DNA of 64,000 bases from the NCBI RefSeq assembly GCF_001651855.1, contig NZ_LNQC01000056.1:62001-126000 (forward strand), in the 5' to 3' direction. This DNA comes from Sinorhizobium americanum (GTDB lineage: Bacteria > Pseudomonadota > Alphaproteobacteria > Rhizobiales > Rhizobiaceae). Made by a program: the position numbers and the translations under genes. Below, in pieces: positions 1 to 8,118 of the stretch. Position 1 is the stretch's first letter. Each line of letters starts with the position of its first letter. Below the pieces are notes generated by a model. It was not told the DNA's origin. It was given only the letters and a program-made list of their open reading frames with translations, and made no database searches.

Positions 1-717
1 AGCAGTGGCGCTGCAAGCAATCAAGGGACATCGGTGGGAAGTGGTGTGGCGAGTGGCGGGAGTGGCGGCTCGCCAGGGACGAGTGCCGGAGGCGGAACGA
101 AGGCCGGAGCCTCGGCCAGCGTAAAGGCTGGGAAAAACAGTGGGACCAGCGGCAATGTCGGCCATAAGAGTGGCGGCAAACTGACGGGTGCCGGCAGACG
201 AGCCGCGGTGCCGAAAGGCAAGGGAGCGCCTCCTGCTTCGAGCGGTGCTTTGGCTGGTCCGGTCGTAGGCGCTGGAACTCCAAAGAAGAGCAGGACGCCA
301 AACAGTGTCCGTGCACGAGCGATTGCTGGCATTGCTCCCGCGACGGGCGCGTCGCCATCCGTCGGACTGCCTTCTGCCCTTTGGCCCGTAAAGATTCGGC
401 TCGGCGAGCGCGGTGAATACGAGCAAGGTATTTTTGGCAATCCCGTGACGGACCCGATGATAACGGGAGCGATTTCGGATGGGGCGGGCGGCGTGGTTCG
501 TGCCTGCCTCCAGGCGATCACCTCGGCTGCGCTGCCGCTTGGCGCCGTGCGTATACGCGCGGCCAGCGCCGGCCCTCTCGTCCGCCAACGCGACGGCGCG
601 CTCATGGCTCCAATTACTGTGCGGATTGAATATGCAGCAGGGGGCCTCGTCGAGGTCCGTCAGGCGCGCGTCAGATGCCATCTCGACTCGAACGGCTTGG
701 TCGTTGCCGTGACCTAA
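1..717 (+). CDS. Low-complexity Gly/Ser/Ala/Lys-rich protein, 5' end outside window
   Basis: The reading frame is open from base 1 to a TAA at 715, so the protein begins before the window; a GTG at 34 is only the first start-like codon inside it. The N-terminal ~80 visible residues are almost entirely Gly, Ser, Ala, Thr and Lys. The C-terminal ~110 residues are ordinary globular sequence with a DPMITGAISDGAGG segment and one Cys near the end. I do not recognise the family. The low-complexity part could be a linker or a secreted surface region. No partner gene is visible on the left. Confidence 0.6.
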   Translation, partial: SSGAASNQGTSVGSGVASGGSGGSPGTSAGGGTKAGASASVKAGKNSGTSGNVGHKSGGKLTGAGRRAAVPKGKGAPPASSGALAGPVVGAGTPKKSRTPNSVRARAIAGIAPATGASPSVGLPSALWPVKIRLGERGEYEQGIFGNPVTDPMITGAISDGAGGVVRACLQAITSAALPLGAVRIRAASAGPLVRQRDGALMAPITVRIEYAAGGLVEVRQARVRCHLDSNGLVVAVT

Positions 718-879
718 GCGTAGCGGAGCCAGGGGGGCGCCGTCGTGCTTAGCTGCGCATTGCGAGTCGAGGCCGTGAATGGCGTTGGGCCTCCTTCCAC
801 CATCAAAAGGCGTACTGCGGTTTTGACAGCCAGACAGGCTAGAATGCCTGGTCCATGCACCAGGAAAGGACCACAGGCC

Positions 880-1239
880 ATGCACATGATCAGAATGCTC
901 AGCGCCGCCGTGCTCTTTCTCGCCGGTCCAGCCTTCGCGGCCGACTTGCTGCCAGAACCGGTGTCGCCGGTCAGCCACGGCGTTTCGCCGGCCGATCAGC
1001 CGACCGTCGACCGCTGCAACGAGGCAATCGCCCAGTGGGCCGCGCCGTACAATCCGGCTGCCATCGACACAAGTCTGACCGAGCCTGTGCGCGCAGGCGC
1101 TGCCGGCGAGCGGATAGCCACGCTCGACGTCAAGATCGACTACGAGCGCGAGGGCGCCATCGAGCCGCGCTCGGCGACCATCGCCTGCACGGTGGCGTCG
1201 GACGGAGAGGTCAGTGTCGCGGTCGTGAAGCAAGGATAA
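880..1239 (+). CDS. Small exported hypothetical protein
   Basis: This 119-residue protein starts at an ATG preceded by AGGAAAGGA about ten bases upstream. Residues 1-20 look like a Sec signal peptide (Met-rich start, hydrophobic core, AFA-A cleavage site), so it is probably periplasmic. The mature part has two Cys residues, one in DRCNEA and one in IACTVAS, which could form a disulfide. Its C-terminal half alternates in a beta-like pattern. No enzyme motif is visible and I do not assign a function. An in-frame start at 745 is open but lacks a ribosome binding site and would bury the signal peptide. Confidence 0.7.
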   Translation: MHMIRMLSAAVLFLAGPAFAADLLPEPVSPVSHGVSPADQPTVDRCNEAIAQWAAPYNPAAIDTSLTEPVRAGAAGERIATLDVKIDYEREGAIEPRSATIACTVASDGEVSVAVVKQG

Positions 1240-1330
1240 GACGCGATCAAGCCGAGGCGACGTGCGCCTGCGGCTCGCCGGTCGTCGGTGTCGGTTCAGC
1301 GACGCACGCGGGAGGCAGTGACCGATAACG

Positions 1331-1390
1331 CAACTCGAATCCGCATTACCGCCGTGAAGGGCGGCGTCCTGACCGCTGGACAATGGGCGC
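1331..1390 (-). pseudogene. Decayed tRNA-Glu copy
   Basis: These 60 bases align with the two intact tRNA-Glu genes at 2620 and 2870, in the same orientation. The acceptor 5' strand, D arm and anticodon stem are recognisable. One base is missing from the anticodon loop run, one from the D arm, and the T arm is degraded with no 3' acceptor strand. It cannot fold as a normal tRNA. It lies just upstream of the lactate dehydrogenase gene. Confidence 0.75.
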
Positions 1391-1427
1391 CTGTGCCGAA
1401 AACCCACCCCAAAAGGAGGGACGTGGC

Positions 1428-2360
1428 ATGAAAGTCGGTATTGTTGGAACAGGCATGGTTGGCAGTGCGGCTGCTTACGCCCTGGGATTGCGAGGGGTCG
1501 CGAGCGAGGTTGTACTGGTAGATCTCGATTCGGCTCTGGCCGAAGCACACGCCCTGGACATCGCACATGCGATGCCCTTTGCCTCAGGAACCTCAATCGC
1601 TCATGGAGGCTACGACCGCCTTCGAGATGCGGGTGTCGTCATCATAGCCGCGGGGGTCGCGCAGCGATCCGGGGAAACACGGACCGATCTGTTAAGCCGG
1701 AACGCCGCTGTCTTCCGCGTCGTTGTGGGAGACATCATGCGTGTCTGCCCCGATGCAATTCTGATCATCGCGTCGAATCCAGTCGATATCATGACCCAGG
1801 TCGCCAGTGCCTATTCGGGACTGCCAAACCATCGGGTGATCGGCTCGGGTACGATTCTCGACACTGCGCGGTTCCGCAGCCTGCTAGGGGCGCACCTTCG
1901 GGTGTCGCCGCGATCCGTTCATGCCTACGTGCTAGGCGAACACGGCGACAGCCAGGTGCTGGCCTGGTCTGGTGCCAGGGCGGGCACAGTTCCTATCGAT
2001 CGCCTAGGTGCACAGATTGGCGCGCCCATCACCGAATCTATCCGGGCAGAGATCGACAGCAAGACCCGCAACGCGGCCTATACCATCATCAAGGGCAAAG
2101 GCTCGACCTACTACGGAATTGGAGCTGGACTTGCCCGGATCGTCGCCGCGATAAGACAGAATGAACAAGCGGTGCTCTCGGTTTCGAGTGTCACCGCGCT
2201 GGTCGAAGGAGTGAGGAATGTAGCTTTGTCGGTTCCCCGCGTCGTGGGTCGCGAAGGCATTTCCACCGAGCTGCTTCCTGATCTTGACGCAAAGGAACGC
2301 GCTGGACTTCAACGAAGCGCTTCTCTGCTTCGAGGTCTGTTCGAGTCGGTGTCGCTCTGA
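1428..2360 (+). CDS. ldh: L-lactate dehydrogenase
   Basis: NAD-dependent L-lactate dehydrogenase of about 310 residues, interconverting pyruvate and lactate in the cytoplasm. The Rossmann motif GTGMVGSA is at residues 7-14. The loop AQRSGETR has Gln at the substrate-specificity position, as in lactate rather than malate dehydrogenases. GSGTILDTARFR and the catalytic-His motif GEHGDS are both present. The start was chosen at the ATG after a strong AAAAGGAGGGA. A frame open from 1383 would add 15 unlikely residues that overlap the tRNA remnant. The gene stands alone between a decayed tRNA-Glu and two intact tRNA-Glu genes, which hints at acquisition. Confidence 0.88.
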   Translation: MKVGIVGTGMVGSAAAYALGLRGVASEVVLVDLDSALAEAHALDIAHAMPFASGTSIAHGGYDRLRDAGVVIIAAGVAQRSGETRTDLLSRNAAVFRVVVGDIMRVCPDAILIIASNPVDIMTQVASAYSGLPNHRVIGSGTILDTARFRSLLGAHLRVSPRSVHAYVLGEHGDSQVLAWSGARAGTVPIDRLGAQIGAPITESIRAEIDSKTRNAAYTIIKGKGSTYYGIGAGLARIVAAIRQNEQAVLSVSSVTALVEGVRNVALSVPRVVGREGISTELLPDLDAKERAGLQRSASLLRGLFESVSL

Positions 2361-2619
2361 AATGAAGCGATGCTGCGCCCGTGCACAGGCCGACCCACCG
2401 CACGGGCGGCAACGATCACTGTGAAGCTCATACGCCGCGGCATCCTCAGTCGTTGAATTTCAGCCGCCGGATCGGTCGGGGATGCGGAGGAGAAGACATG
2501 GGGGAGGGCGCTTCCGGCTGCGGCAAGAGGATACTGCGTGGGGCTTGCGCGACAGAGGCCGAGCGCAGCTCATGACAAGCACTTGGGGAACTGTATCAGT
2601 ATCTCAAATCTCTAGAGAG

Positions 2620-2695
2620 TGGCACGCCCAACGGGACTCGAACCCGTGTTTCCGCCGTGAAAGGGCGGCGTCCTAGACCGCTAGACGATGGGCGC
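2620..2695 (-). tRNA. tRNA-Glu (anticodon TTC), copy 1
   Basis: A 76-base cloverleaf on the minus strand with encoded CCA. The anticodon stem CCGCC/GGCGG encloses the loop CTTTCAC, giving TTC. The T loop is TTCGAGT. The acceptor arms GCGCCCA and TGGGCGT pair with one G-T. It differs from copy 2 by a single base in the T loop. Confidence 0.95.
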
Positions 2696-2869
2696 CCAAG
2701 ACAGGGCGGCTTATAGAAGGCGCTTGGGATTCCTGCAAGTCGTCTGAAACAATATTTTTTATTTTTCTGCCGAGATTGAAAAGCATCGGTGCAGAGGCTT
2801 GTCACACACAAACACAGATGCGTGACGAATGAAAATGTCAAAGTATCCGCAAGTATTGGAAAAGAAGAA

Positions 2870-2945
2870 TGGCACGCCCAACGGGAATCGAACCCGTGTT
2901 TCCGCCGTGAAAGGGCGGCGTCCTAGACCGCTAGACGATGGGCGC
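2870..2945 (-). tRNA. tRNA-Glu (anticodon TTC), copy 2
   Basis: A 76-base cloverleaf on the minus strand with encoded CCA and anticodon TTC. It is nearly identical to copy 1, differing in the T loop (TTCGATT here, TTCGAGT in copy 1). It is the upstream member of the pair. Confidence 0.95.
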
Positions 2946-3040
2946 CCAAGACGAAGTGGCTTATAGAGAGCACTTCGGATTCCCGCAAGCGGCAAATCTC
3001 ACTTTTTCTCAAAAATTTACATCGCGGTGGCAGCCATTCC

Positions 3041-4366
3041 TCAGCCGTTGCGACGGCGGCAGCGCCAATTCCAATCGCGCTGCCGGCCGATGTCGATATG
3101 CACGGATTCGGTGTGGCAATAGGTGCCGACGCCGCCGCGGCCGGGCAGGCTTCTGAGATATTCGGCGAGATCCCACTTGCTGACGCCTTTGACCTGGATG
3201 TCAGCCGCTTCGCAGCGCGTGTGAAGCGATTGGCGTTTCCGGTTGACCTTGATCGGCCGAAGCCCCGAGGTGACCATCACCTTTTGACCGTAATGCCGCT
3301 CGACGCTCTTCAGCATCTGGAGAAGCGCCGGCTTGAAGCAGCCGGTTTCGACGCTCTCCGTCTGCAGGATGAGGCCGCTTGGCGCCAGACGGGCGAGACC
3401 GGAGAGATTGGCAACCTCGACCGGCGCGTCGTCCTCTTCACCCGCGTGGTCGGCATGGTCCATGTTGAACAGCGGATTGAGCTTGACGCCGGGAAGCGCG
3501 GTATAGGCGAGCGATGCGACCTGAGGTTCAGCCGCGTTCGCGGCAGTGATCGTCCGCTTCTCGGCGGCGCCGACGTTGCTCTCGCCGCTCATCCGCAGCT
3601 TCGGCTTGCGTTTGGCGGCAAAGAGACTTGCGAGCGTCCAGCTCTTGCCCGTGCGCTGCTGGTCCTTCCCGTCGTCCTCGGGGGAGGTGGGCTGAGTGGC
3701 GGCCGCCACGGGCGGCGTCACCTGTCCGGCGGATGCGACTTCAACCGCCTGTAGAGGACCGGATGTTTGATCGCGGCGCGCCGCCTGCGCGCTCGTGGGC
3801 AAGGGGACGGCGGCGGGAAGATCTGCAGCGCTGGCAGTGCTTTCCGTATCGGGCTGGGCTTTTGCCGGAATTGCGTTGCTCGCGCCTTCCTGGTCCGGCA
3901 AGACAGGCGCTGCCGCCGGCTGAGCGCCGGTGAAGAGACTGTTGTTCGTCGCATTGACGCCGGGCTGGGCATCGCCGCCCGATGTTTCCGAGGTTTGGGC
4001 GGCGCTTGCAGGCGCGGTCCCCGCGGCGGGCGACTGCCGGTAAATGCTCGACGCGGTGGCATTGAGGCCGGTGCTTTGCATCGTCAGGCCCCGGCGCAGG
4101 GCGGCTGAATCCGCCTGGGCGGCCGGATCGTCTGTTTGCTGTTGAGCGCCGACGCCGGATGCGGCGGCCTGGTCATCTGGGCGACCGTCTTCCGCGTTCG
4201 GTGTCGTCATGCTCGCTGGAGCTGCGGCTTGCGGCGATTCGACCGAATTGGCGCCCTCGCTCTCCGCAACCGCCGAGACGCAACCGGCGAGCGTAAGGAG
4301 TGATACGGAGAACGCCGCGGCGCGTCCGATCGAAAGGAGCGCGCGTTTTGAATCCAGCTGTTGCAA
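3041..4366 (-). CDS. Lipoprotein with C-terminal M15-type (YcbK/DUF882-like) peptidase domain
   Basis: A protein of about 441 residues. Its N-terminal hydrophobic stretch ends in a lipobox, LAGC, around residues 26-29, so it is likely a lipoprotein. Residues 30-320 are low-complexity and rich in Ala, Pro, Ser, Thr and Gln, probably a disordered linker. The last ~110 residues resemble the YcbK/M15_3 peptidoglycan peptidases: SGLRP, then SLHTRCEAADI (HxxxxAxD zinc motif) and ESVHIDIG (second His). Such domains cleave cell-wall peptides. Whether this one does so is inferred from family membership. The start is a TTG with a weak ribosome binding site, so the exact N terminus is uncertain. Confidence 0.75.
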   Translation of the reverse strand: MQQLDSKRALLSIGRAAAFSVSLLTLAGCVSAVAESEGANSVESPQAAAPASMTTPNAEDGRPDDQAAASGVGAQQQTDDPAAQADSAALRRGLTMQSTGLNATASSIYRQSPAAGTAPASAAQTSETSGGDAQPGVNATNNSLFTGAQPAAAPVLPDQEGASNAIPAKAQPDTESTASAADLPAAVPLPTSAQAARRDQTSGPLQAVEVASAGQVTPPVAAATQPTSPEDDGKDQQRTGKSWTLASLFAAKRKPKLRMSGESNVGAAEKRTITAANAAEPQVASLAYTALPGVKLNPLFNMDHADHAGEEDDAPVEVANLSGLARLAPSGLILQTESVETGCFKPALLQMLKSVERHYGQKVMVTSGLRPIKVNRKRQSLHTRCEAADIQVKGVSKWDLAEYLRSLPGRGGVGTYCHTESVHIDIGRQRDWNWRCRRRNG

Positions 4367-4717
4367 CGTCTTATCCCCGCTCTCCGTGCATATCCCCGGT
4401 TATCGTGGATCATGCGCAAGTCTCGGCTCCGAAACATTGTTCGGAACAGACAACTTTTCTCTCGCGGCGAGAAGTTCTCCCGCCACGGGAAGGTCAGGCC
4501 AAGTAAGGGCGCCGCAAATGATTGCGAAGCATAGCCCCGTTTCAACTATGGCGCGGAAATTAGTGGATACCGCGCAATTTGTAAACTGGCGCTAACCTTC
4601 CGCCCACGATCACATGCGAAAGCCCGGCGCGTTGGCCGGGCTTTGATCGTCAGTCGACTCTGTTGATCTTCGCATTCGGTCCTGTGCCGACCTTGGGCGC
4701 TCGGGATTGTGCGAGGC
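4367..4717. other. Gene-free interval between two leftward genes
   Basis: I see no gene here. It holds the upstream region of the M15-type lipoprotein gene, an imperfect hairpin near 4451-4475 (AACTTTTCTC and GAGAAGTT), and the transcription stop behind gloA. Confidence 0.5.
4619..4644 (-). terminator. Rho-independent terminator behind gloA
   Basis: Perfect ten-base arms AAAGCCCGGC and GCCGGGCTTT surround a six-base loop. The T run on the minus strand is short, so termination may be weak. Confidence 0.55.
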
Positions 4718-5158
4718 TTACCAGGTGCCGGTGTTGGCCATGGAGGCCCAGGGCTCCTCAGCGGAGAGGTGTTCTCCCTTCTGCAGAATCTCGATCGAAA
4801 TACCGTCGGGCGAGCGGACGAAGGCCATGTGACCGTCGCGGGGCGGTCGATTGATCGTCACGCCATTATCCATCAGGTGCTTGCAAAAGGCGTAGATGTC
4901 ATCGACCTCATAGGCGAGGTGACCAAAGTTGCGTCCGCCGGTATAGTCCTCGGTGTCCCAGTTGTAGGTCAGTTCCAGGCAGGGCGATACCTCTGCCTTG
5001 GCGCGGTCGAGGTCGCCGGGTGCGGCGAGGAAGACGAGGGTGAAGCGGCCTTTCTCGTTCTCGTATCGGCGAATTTCCTGGAGTCCGAATAATGTGCAGT
5101 AGAAATGGAGAGCCTTGTCGAGGTCCCTTACACGAACCATCGTGTGCAGATAGCGCAT
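4718..5158 (-). CDS. gloA: Lactoylglutathione lyase (glyoxalase I)
   Basis: A 146-residue vicinal-oxygen-chelate protein. It isomerises the hemithioacetal of methylglyoxal and glutathione to lactoylglutathione. It has the typical opening [10 protein letters not shown] (metal-binding His), the Glu-containing CLELTYN strand, [10 protein letters not shown] (second His) and the C-terminal GISIEIL (second Glu), which together form the metal site. The start MRYLHT was chosen because AGGGA lies just upstream; the frame is open for another 30 codons that do not match the family. It is a single gene followed by a hairpin terminator. Confidence 0.92.
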   Translation of the reverse strand: MRYLHTMVRVRDLDKALHFYCTLFGLQEIRRYENEKGRFTLVFLAAPGDLDRAKAEVSPCLELTYNWDTEDYTGGRNFGHLAYEVDDIYAFCKHLMDNGVTINRPPRDGHMAFVRSPDGISIEILQKGEHLSAEEPWASMANTGTW

Positions 5159-5351
5159 TGGATTGTCCCTGTTTTGCAGAAGATGGCGTATACTTAAGGG
5201 ACAGCAAGCCAGAGGCAAGCCTGCGGCCCCATAAATGACCTCGGCCAATTTATGTCGAGGGACTTGCGCATGCGCAGCGGGACGATGTTATTCTGGTCCA
5301 TAAGAATCAGTTAACCGTATCGAGAGTTGCGCGTAACGAGGGGCTGGGAGA

Positions 5352-5930
5352 ATGGCGGACAGAACATCTTCAAAAGGCGTCATCGAGAATGACGGCCTTG
5401 GTAATGACGCTCTCGATCTCATCGAGATCACCGGCGTCATCAAGTGGTTCGACGTCGCCAAGGGTTTCGGCTTCATCGTCCCCGACAACGGCATGCAGGA
5501 TGTCCTGCTGCACGTCACTTGTCTCCGGCGCGACGGCTACCAGACGGTGCTTGAGGGCGCTCGCGTCGTGGCACTCGTGCAAAAGCGTGAGCGCGGCTAC
5601 CAGGCCTTCCGTATCCTTTCCATGGACCAGTCGACCGCGGTTCACCCCTCGCAACTCCCGCCGGTACGCACCCATGTCCAGGTCACTCCGACGAGCGGAC
5701 TGGAACGGGTGCTGGTGAAGTGGTTCAACCGCACCAAGGGTTTCGGCTTCCTGACGCGCGGCGAGGGCACCGAGGACATCTTCGTGCATATGGAAACGTT
5801 GCGCCGCTTCGGCTTGACGGAACTGCGCCCCGGCCAGGTGGTGCTGTGCCGCTTCGGTGACGGAGAGAAGGGCTTGATGGCTGCGGAGATTCATCCGGAC
5901 GGCCCGACACCGACGAATCGGTCGCATTGA
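5352..5930 (+). CDS. Double cold-shock-domain protein
   Basis: A 192-residue protein with two cold-shock (OB-fold) domains, at about residues 26-90 and 118-185, separated by a linker with Pro. Each carries the RNP1-like motif KGFGF (residues 37-41 and 129-133) preceded by VIKWF or LVKWF. Such proteins bind single-stranded RNA or DNA. Two-domain forms are common in alphaproteobacteria. GGGAG precedes the ATG. The next gene's ATG overlaps the stop codon, so the two are probably translated from one message. Confidence 0.9.
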   Translation: MADRTSSKGVIENDGLGNDALDLIEITGVIKWFDVAKGFGFIVPDNGMQDVLLHVTCLRRDGYQTVLEGARVVALVQKRERGYQAFRILSMDQSTAVHPSQLPPVRTHVQVTPTSGLERVLVKWFNRTKGFGFLTRGEGTEDIFVHMETLRRFGLTELRPGQVVLCRFGDGEKGLMAAEIHPDGPTPTNRSH

Positions 5931-6415
5931 TGCGCATGCTTCACGGCCGCCTTGCGAGAAGCGCCATTGCGGCGCTTTTTTCGTTGTCGCTGTTCCTCGC
6001 GTCGCACGCTGCGGCCATCACCTTCGAGAAGGACAGAATCCGGCTCCTCACCAGCGGGGGGAAGGCCCATGACCTGACCGTGGAACTGGCGATCGAACCG
6101 GAGCAGCGCGAACAGGGGCTGATGCACCGCCGCCAGATGGCGCCGGACCACGGCATGCTGTTCGATTTCGGCGAGACGCGGCGGGTGATGATGTGGATGC
6201 GGAACACCTATCTGCCGCTCGACATGCTCTTCATCGCCGCGGATGGCACCGTCGAAACCATTCATGAGAACGCCGTCCCGCTGTCCGAAGCGATCATCGA
6301 TTCGAAAGAACCGGTCGCCTTCGTGCTCGAGCTCAACGCCGGAACCGTGCAACGCCTCGGGATAAAGCCTGGCGCCCGGATCACCGGCGCCCGCATCCCG
6401 GCCGGAGCGCGCTGA
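5930..6415 (+). CDS. Exported DUF192 family protein
   Basis: A 161-residue protein of the DUF192 family, which is of unknown biochemical function and usually exported. A signal peptide spans about residues 1-28 and ends near SHAAA. Family hallmarks are EQREQGLMHR, the GMLFDF turn, MMWMRNTYLPLDMLF and the C-terminal FVLELNAG...GIKPG. The ATG overlaps the stop of the cold-shock gene (TGATG), which suggests translational coupling. An alternative TTG start one codon earlier changes little. Confidence 0.88.
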   Translation: MRMLHGRLARSAIAALFSLSLFLASHAAAITFEKDRIRLLTSGGKAHDLTVELAIEPEQREQGLMHRRQMAPDHGMLFDFGETRRVMMWMRNTYLPLDMLFIAADGTVETIHENAVPLSEAIIDSKEPVAFVLELNAGTVQRLGIKPGARITGARIPAGAR

Positions 6416-6492
6416 GCCCGCCCTGTGGTCGGTACAGCCAAATTTGCTGTTGCAGGTAAAAGGCGAAGCGTGTATCTCCGCCTTCGTCGGCT

Positions 6493-6569
<77 letters not shown>

Positions 6570-6889
6570 TTTAAGTCCTTGATCCTGTATCCTATTGAGA
6601 CCGCGGGCAGTCGATGACGACTCGGGCGGCGACTGCGGGAAAAACTTGCCATCTCGACACGGCCGGCGCGGGCTTGAAAAAGCTATATTTCCGTGTCGCA
6701 AGTCATTCCGTTTTAAATCATTCTGCGCTAAGGGAAGACGGAGCATGGAGCAGAACGGCTCGCAGGCACGGTTTTGGCTTGTCAGTGATCCTCGAAAGGC
6801 CATGCTCAGAGTTCGAGAGACGACAGCGACTTGGCGCATCGGATGATGCGCCGGTGTCGAGATGGAGAGACGGGAGCCGTTTGAAAGCA
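6570..6889. other. Gene-free interval upstream of the complex I subunit gene
   Basis: Several frames are open here but none has a good start or recognisable protein sequence. It probably holds the leader and promoter of the next gene. I see no clear motif. Confidence 0.4.
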
Positions 6890-7195
6890 ATGTCCGCGAA
6901 GATTTATCGTCCCGCGAAGACAGCCATGCAATCCGGCAAGGCCAAGACGCATCTGTGGGTGCTGGAGTTCGATCAGGAGAAGCCGCGCACCATCGACCCG
7001 ATCATGGGCTATACGAGCTCGGGCGACATGCGGCAGCAGTTGCGGCTGACCTTCGAGACCGCCGAGCAGGCGATCGCCTATGCCGAACGCAACGGCATCG
7101 AATACCGCGTCATCGCGCCGAAGGACTCGACGCGCAAGAATGTGTCCTATTCGGACAATTTCCGTTTCAACCGGATGCAGCCCTGGACCCATTGA
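6890..7195 (+). CDS. NDUFS4-like NADH dehydrogenase (complex I) accessory subunit
   Basis: A 101-residue protein of the ETC complex I subunit family (18-kDa/NDUFS4 type), an accessory subunit of respiratory NADH:ubiquinone oxidoreductase in alphaproteobacteria and mitochondria. The family pattern is clear: MSAKIYRPAKTAMQSG, then W-x-LEF, GYTSSGDM, LTFETAEQAIAYAERNG and the C-terminal DNFRFNRMQPWTH. The start MSAKIY is chosen by family length; a frame open from 6614 has no family match. It stands apart from any nuo operon, lying between tRNA-Pro and tRNA-Arg. Confidence 0.9.
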   Translation: MSAKIYRPAKTAMQSGKAKTHLWVLEFDQEKPRTIDPIMGYTSSGDMRQQLRLTFETAEQAIAYAERNGIEYRVIAPKDSTRKNVSYSDNFRFNRMQPWTH

Positions 7196-7217
7196 AGGCC
7201 CGGCAAACCGGCCCGAC

Positions 7218-7294
<77 letters not shown>

Positions 7295-7374
7295 AAATTC
7301 AAATTTTTGAATTACTTAGTTCTTGCGCAGATTGTACGGGACCTGCTGCTGCAATTCATGTGGTCTTCCTCGTC

Positions 7375-7557
7375 CTAAACCGCTCCGCCAGTCACCGGAT
7401 TGACCTTCGGCTTTTCGCTGGTGTCCTTCGCACCGGGCGGTTGAACCAGCGGCGGTGCGATTGAATTCTCGTCGACATGCTTTTGCCGCTCCACAGGCGG
7501 TTGCACGTCTTTTGGCTTTTTCTGCTCGGCTTCGGAGTTCGTATTTTTGATGGCCAT
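7375..7557 (-). CDS. Small hydrophilic protein under a stress-type promoter
   Basis: A 60-residue protein rich in Lys, Glu, Pro, Gln and Asn with no hydrophobic segment, so it is probably soluble and disordered. The second ATG is used as the start because AAGGAG lies eight bases before it; the first ATG, two codons earlier, would sit almost on the ribosome binding site. A promoter of the RpoE2 type lies at 7581-7605, which suggests induction in stress or stationary phase. The function is unknown. Its length and composition fit the small stress-response proteins often seen in rhizobia, but that is only a guess. Confidence 0.7.
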   Translation of the reverse strand: MAIKNTNSEAEQKKPKDVQPPVERQKHVDENSIAPPLVQPPGAKDTSEKPKVNPVTGGAV

Positions 7558-7580
7558 TGGCATTCTCCTTCAGAATTCAG

Positions 7581-7605
7581 AACGAAGAGAACTCATCGAG
7601 GTTCC
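7581..7605 (-). promoter_or_regulatory. RpoE2-type (ECF general stress) promoter
   Basis: On the minus strand the sequence reads GGAAC, 16 bases, CGTT. This matches the GGAAC-N16/17-CGTT pattern known for Sinorhizobium RpoE2 and other alphaproteobacterial general stress sigma factors. The -10 element ends 24 bases before the chosen ATG at 7557. Confidence 0.75.
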
Positions 7606-7613
7606 GTGCCGCT

Positions 7614-7889
7614 CTAAGTGTTGCCAGGCTCCTTCTTCGCCGGGGCTCGCCGCTCGATGAGTTGCTGAAAGATCTCCGCCTGTCGCTCGGTCGCTGCGCG
7701 GATCGCAACGAGATGATCGAGCATCCCGCCAAAGGCCACCAGCACCAGCCCGCCGGCAATCGTCGCAAAGGTCCAGGGAAGAACGGCGAGCAAGGTTCTG
7801 ACATCGGGCGAGGGCAGCAGCATCGTGGCGAGCACGACGAGCGTGCCGATGACGATCGCGCCGCCGAGGAATTCGAGAAACTTTCCCAT
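7614..7889 (-). CDS. Small two-helix membrane protein
   Basis: A 91-residue hypothetical protein with two predicted membrane helices, at about residues 7-25 (GGAIVIGTLVVLATMLL) and 34-55 (LLAVLPWTFATIAGGLVLVAF). A charged, helical tail (RAATERQAEIFQQLIERR) follows, probably cytoplasmic. The start MGKFLEF is preferred over a frame open to 7979 because the extra 30 residues are Cys/Pro-rich and unlike a membrane leader. The function is unknown. Confidence 0.65.
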   Translation of the reverse strand: MGKFLEFLGGAIVIGTLVVLATMLLPSPDVRTLLAVLPWTFATIAGGLVLVAFGGMLDHLVAIRAATERQAEIFQQLIERRAPAKKEPGNT

Positions 7890-8063
7890 CCGTGGATCCC
7901 CTATCTCGTTGCCCAGTCCGACTCGCTGCGGCCTAATGCTGCATCCGCTGCATGATTCCTCAATCGGACAACAATTCAAAGTGCTACGGCCGCGGGTTTC
8001 GATGCCGATTGGACGGGTGGATATTTAAGGGCGGAGCCGGCTGGCTCCTTTGTCGTGTTCTTC

Positions 8064-8088
8064 AGAAAAAACCCGGCGCGGCGCCGGG
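8064..8088 (-). terminator. Rho-independent terminator of the outer membrane protein gene
   Basis: Arms CCCGGCGC and GCGCCGGG with a one-base loop, followed on the minus strand by six Ts. It lies 30 bases past the stop codon at 8119. Confidence 0.85.
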
Positions 8089-8118
8089 GAGGGTGAAACC
8101 GGGAATCAATAAGAGAAC

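Larger units (their letters stand above)
2620..2991 (-). repeat. Tandem duplication of tRNA-Glu plus 5' flank
   Basis: Two units, 2620-2741 and 2870-2991, repeat with a 250-base period. The similarity includes the tRNA and about 46 bases of its upstream flank (CTTATAGA...GATTCC), so the promoter region was duplicated with the gene. The interval 2742-2869 between the units is AT-rich and I see no gene in it. Confidence 0.8.

Noticed and set aside
2596-2995. Two similar small minus-strand frames with the shared segment GLGRRPFTAETRVR.
   Set aside because: They are translations of the two tandem tRNA-Glu genes and their flanks.
6595-6846. An 83-codon plus-strand frame before the complex I subunit gene.
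   Set aside because: It has no ribosome binding site, a random-looking composition and no motif.
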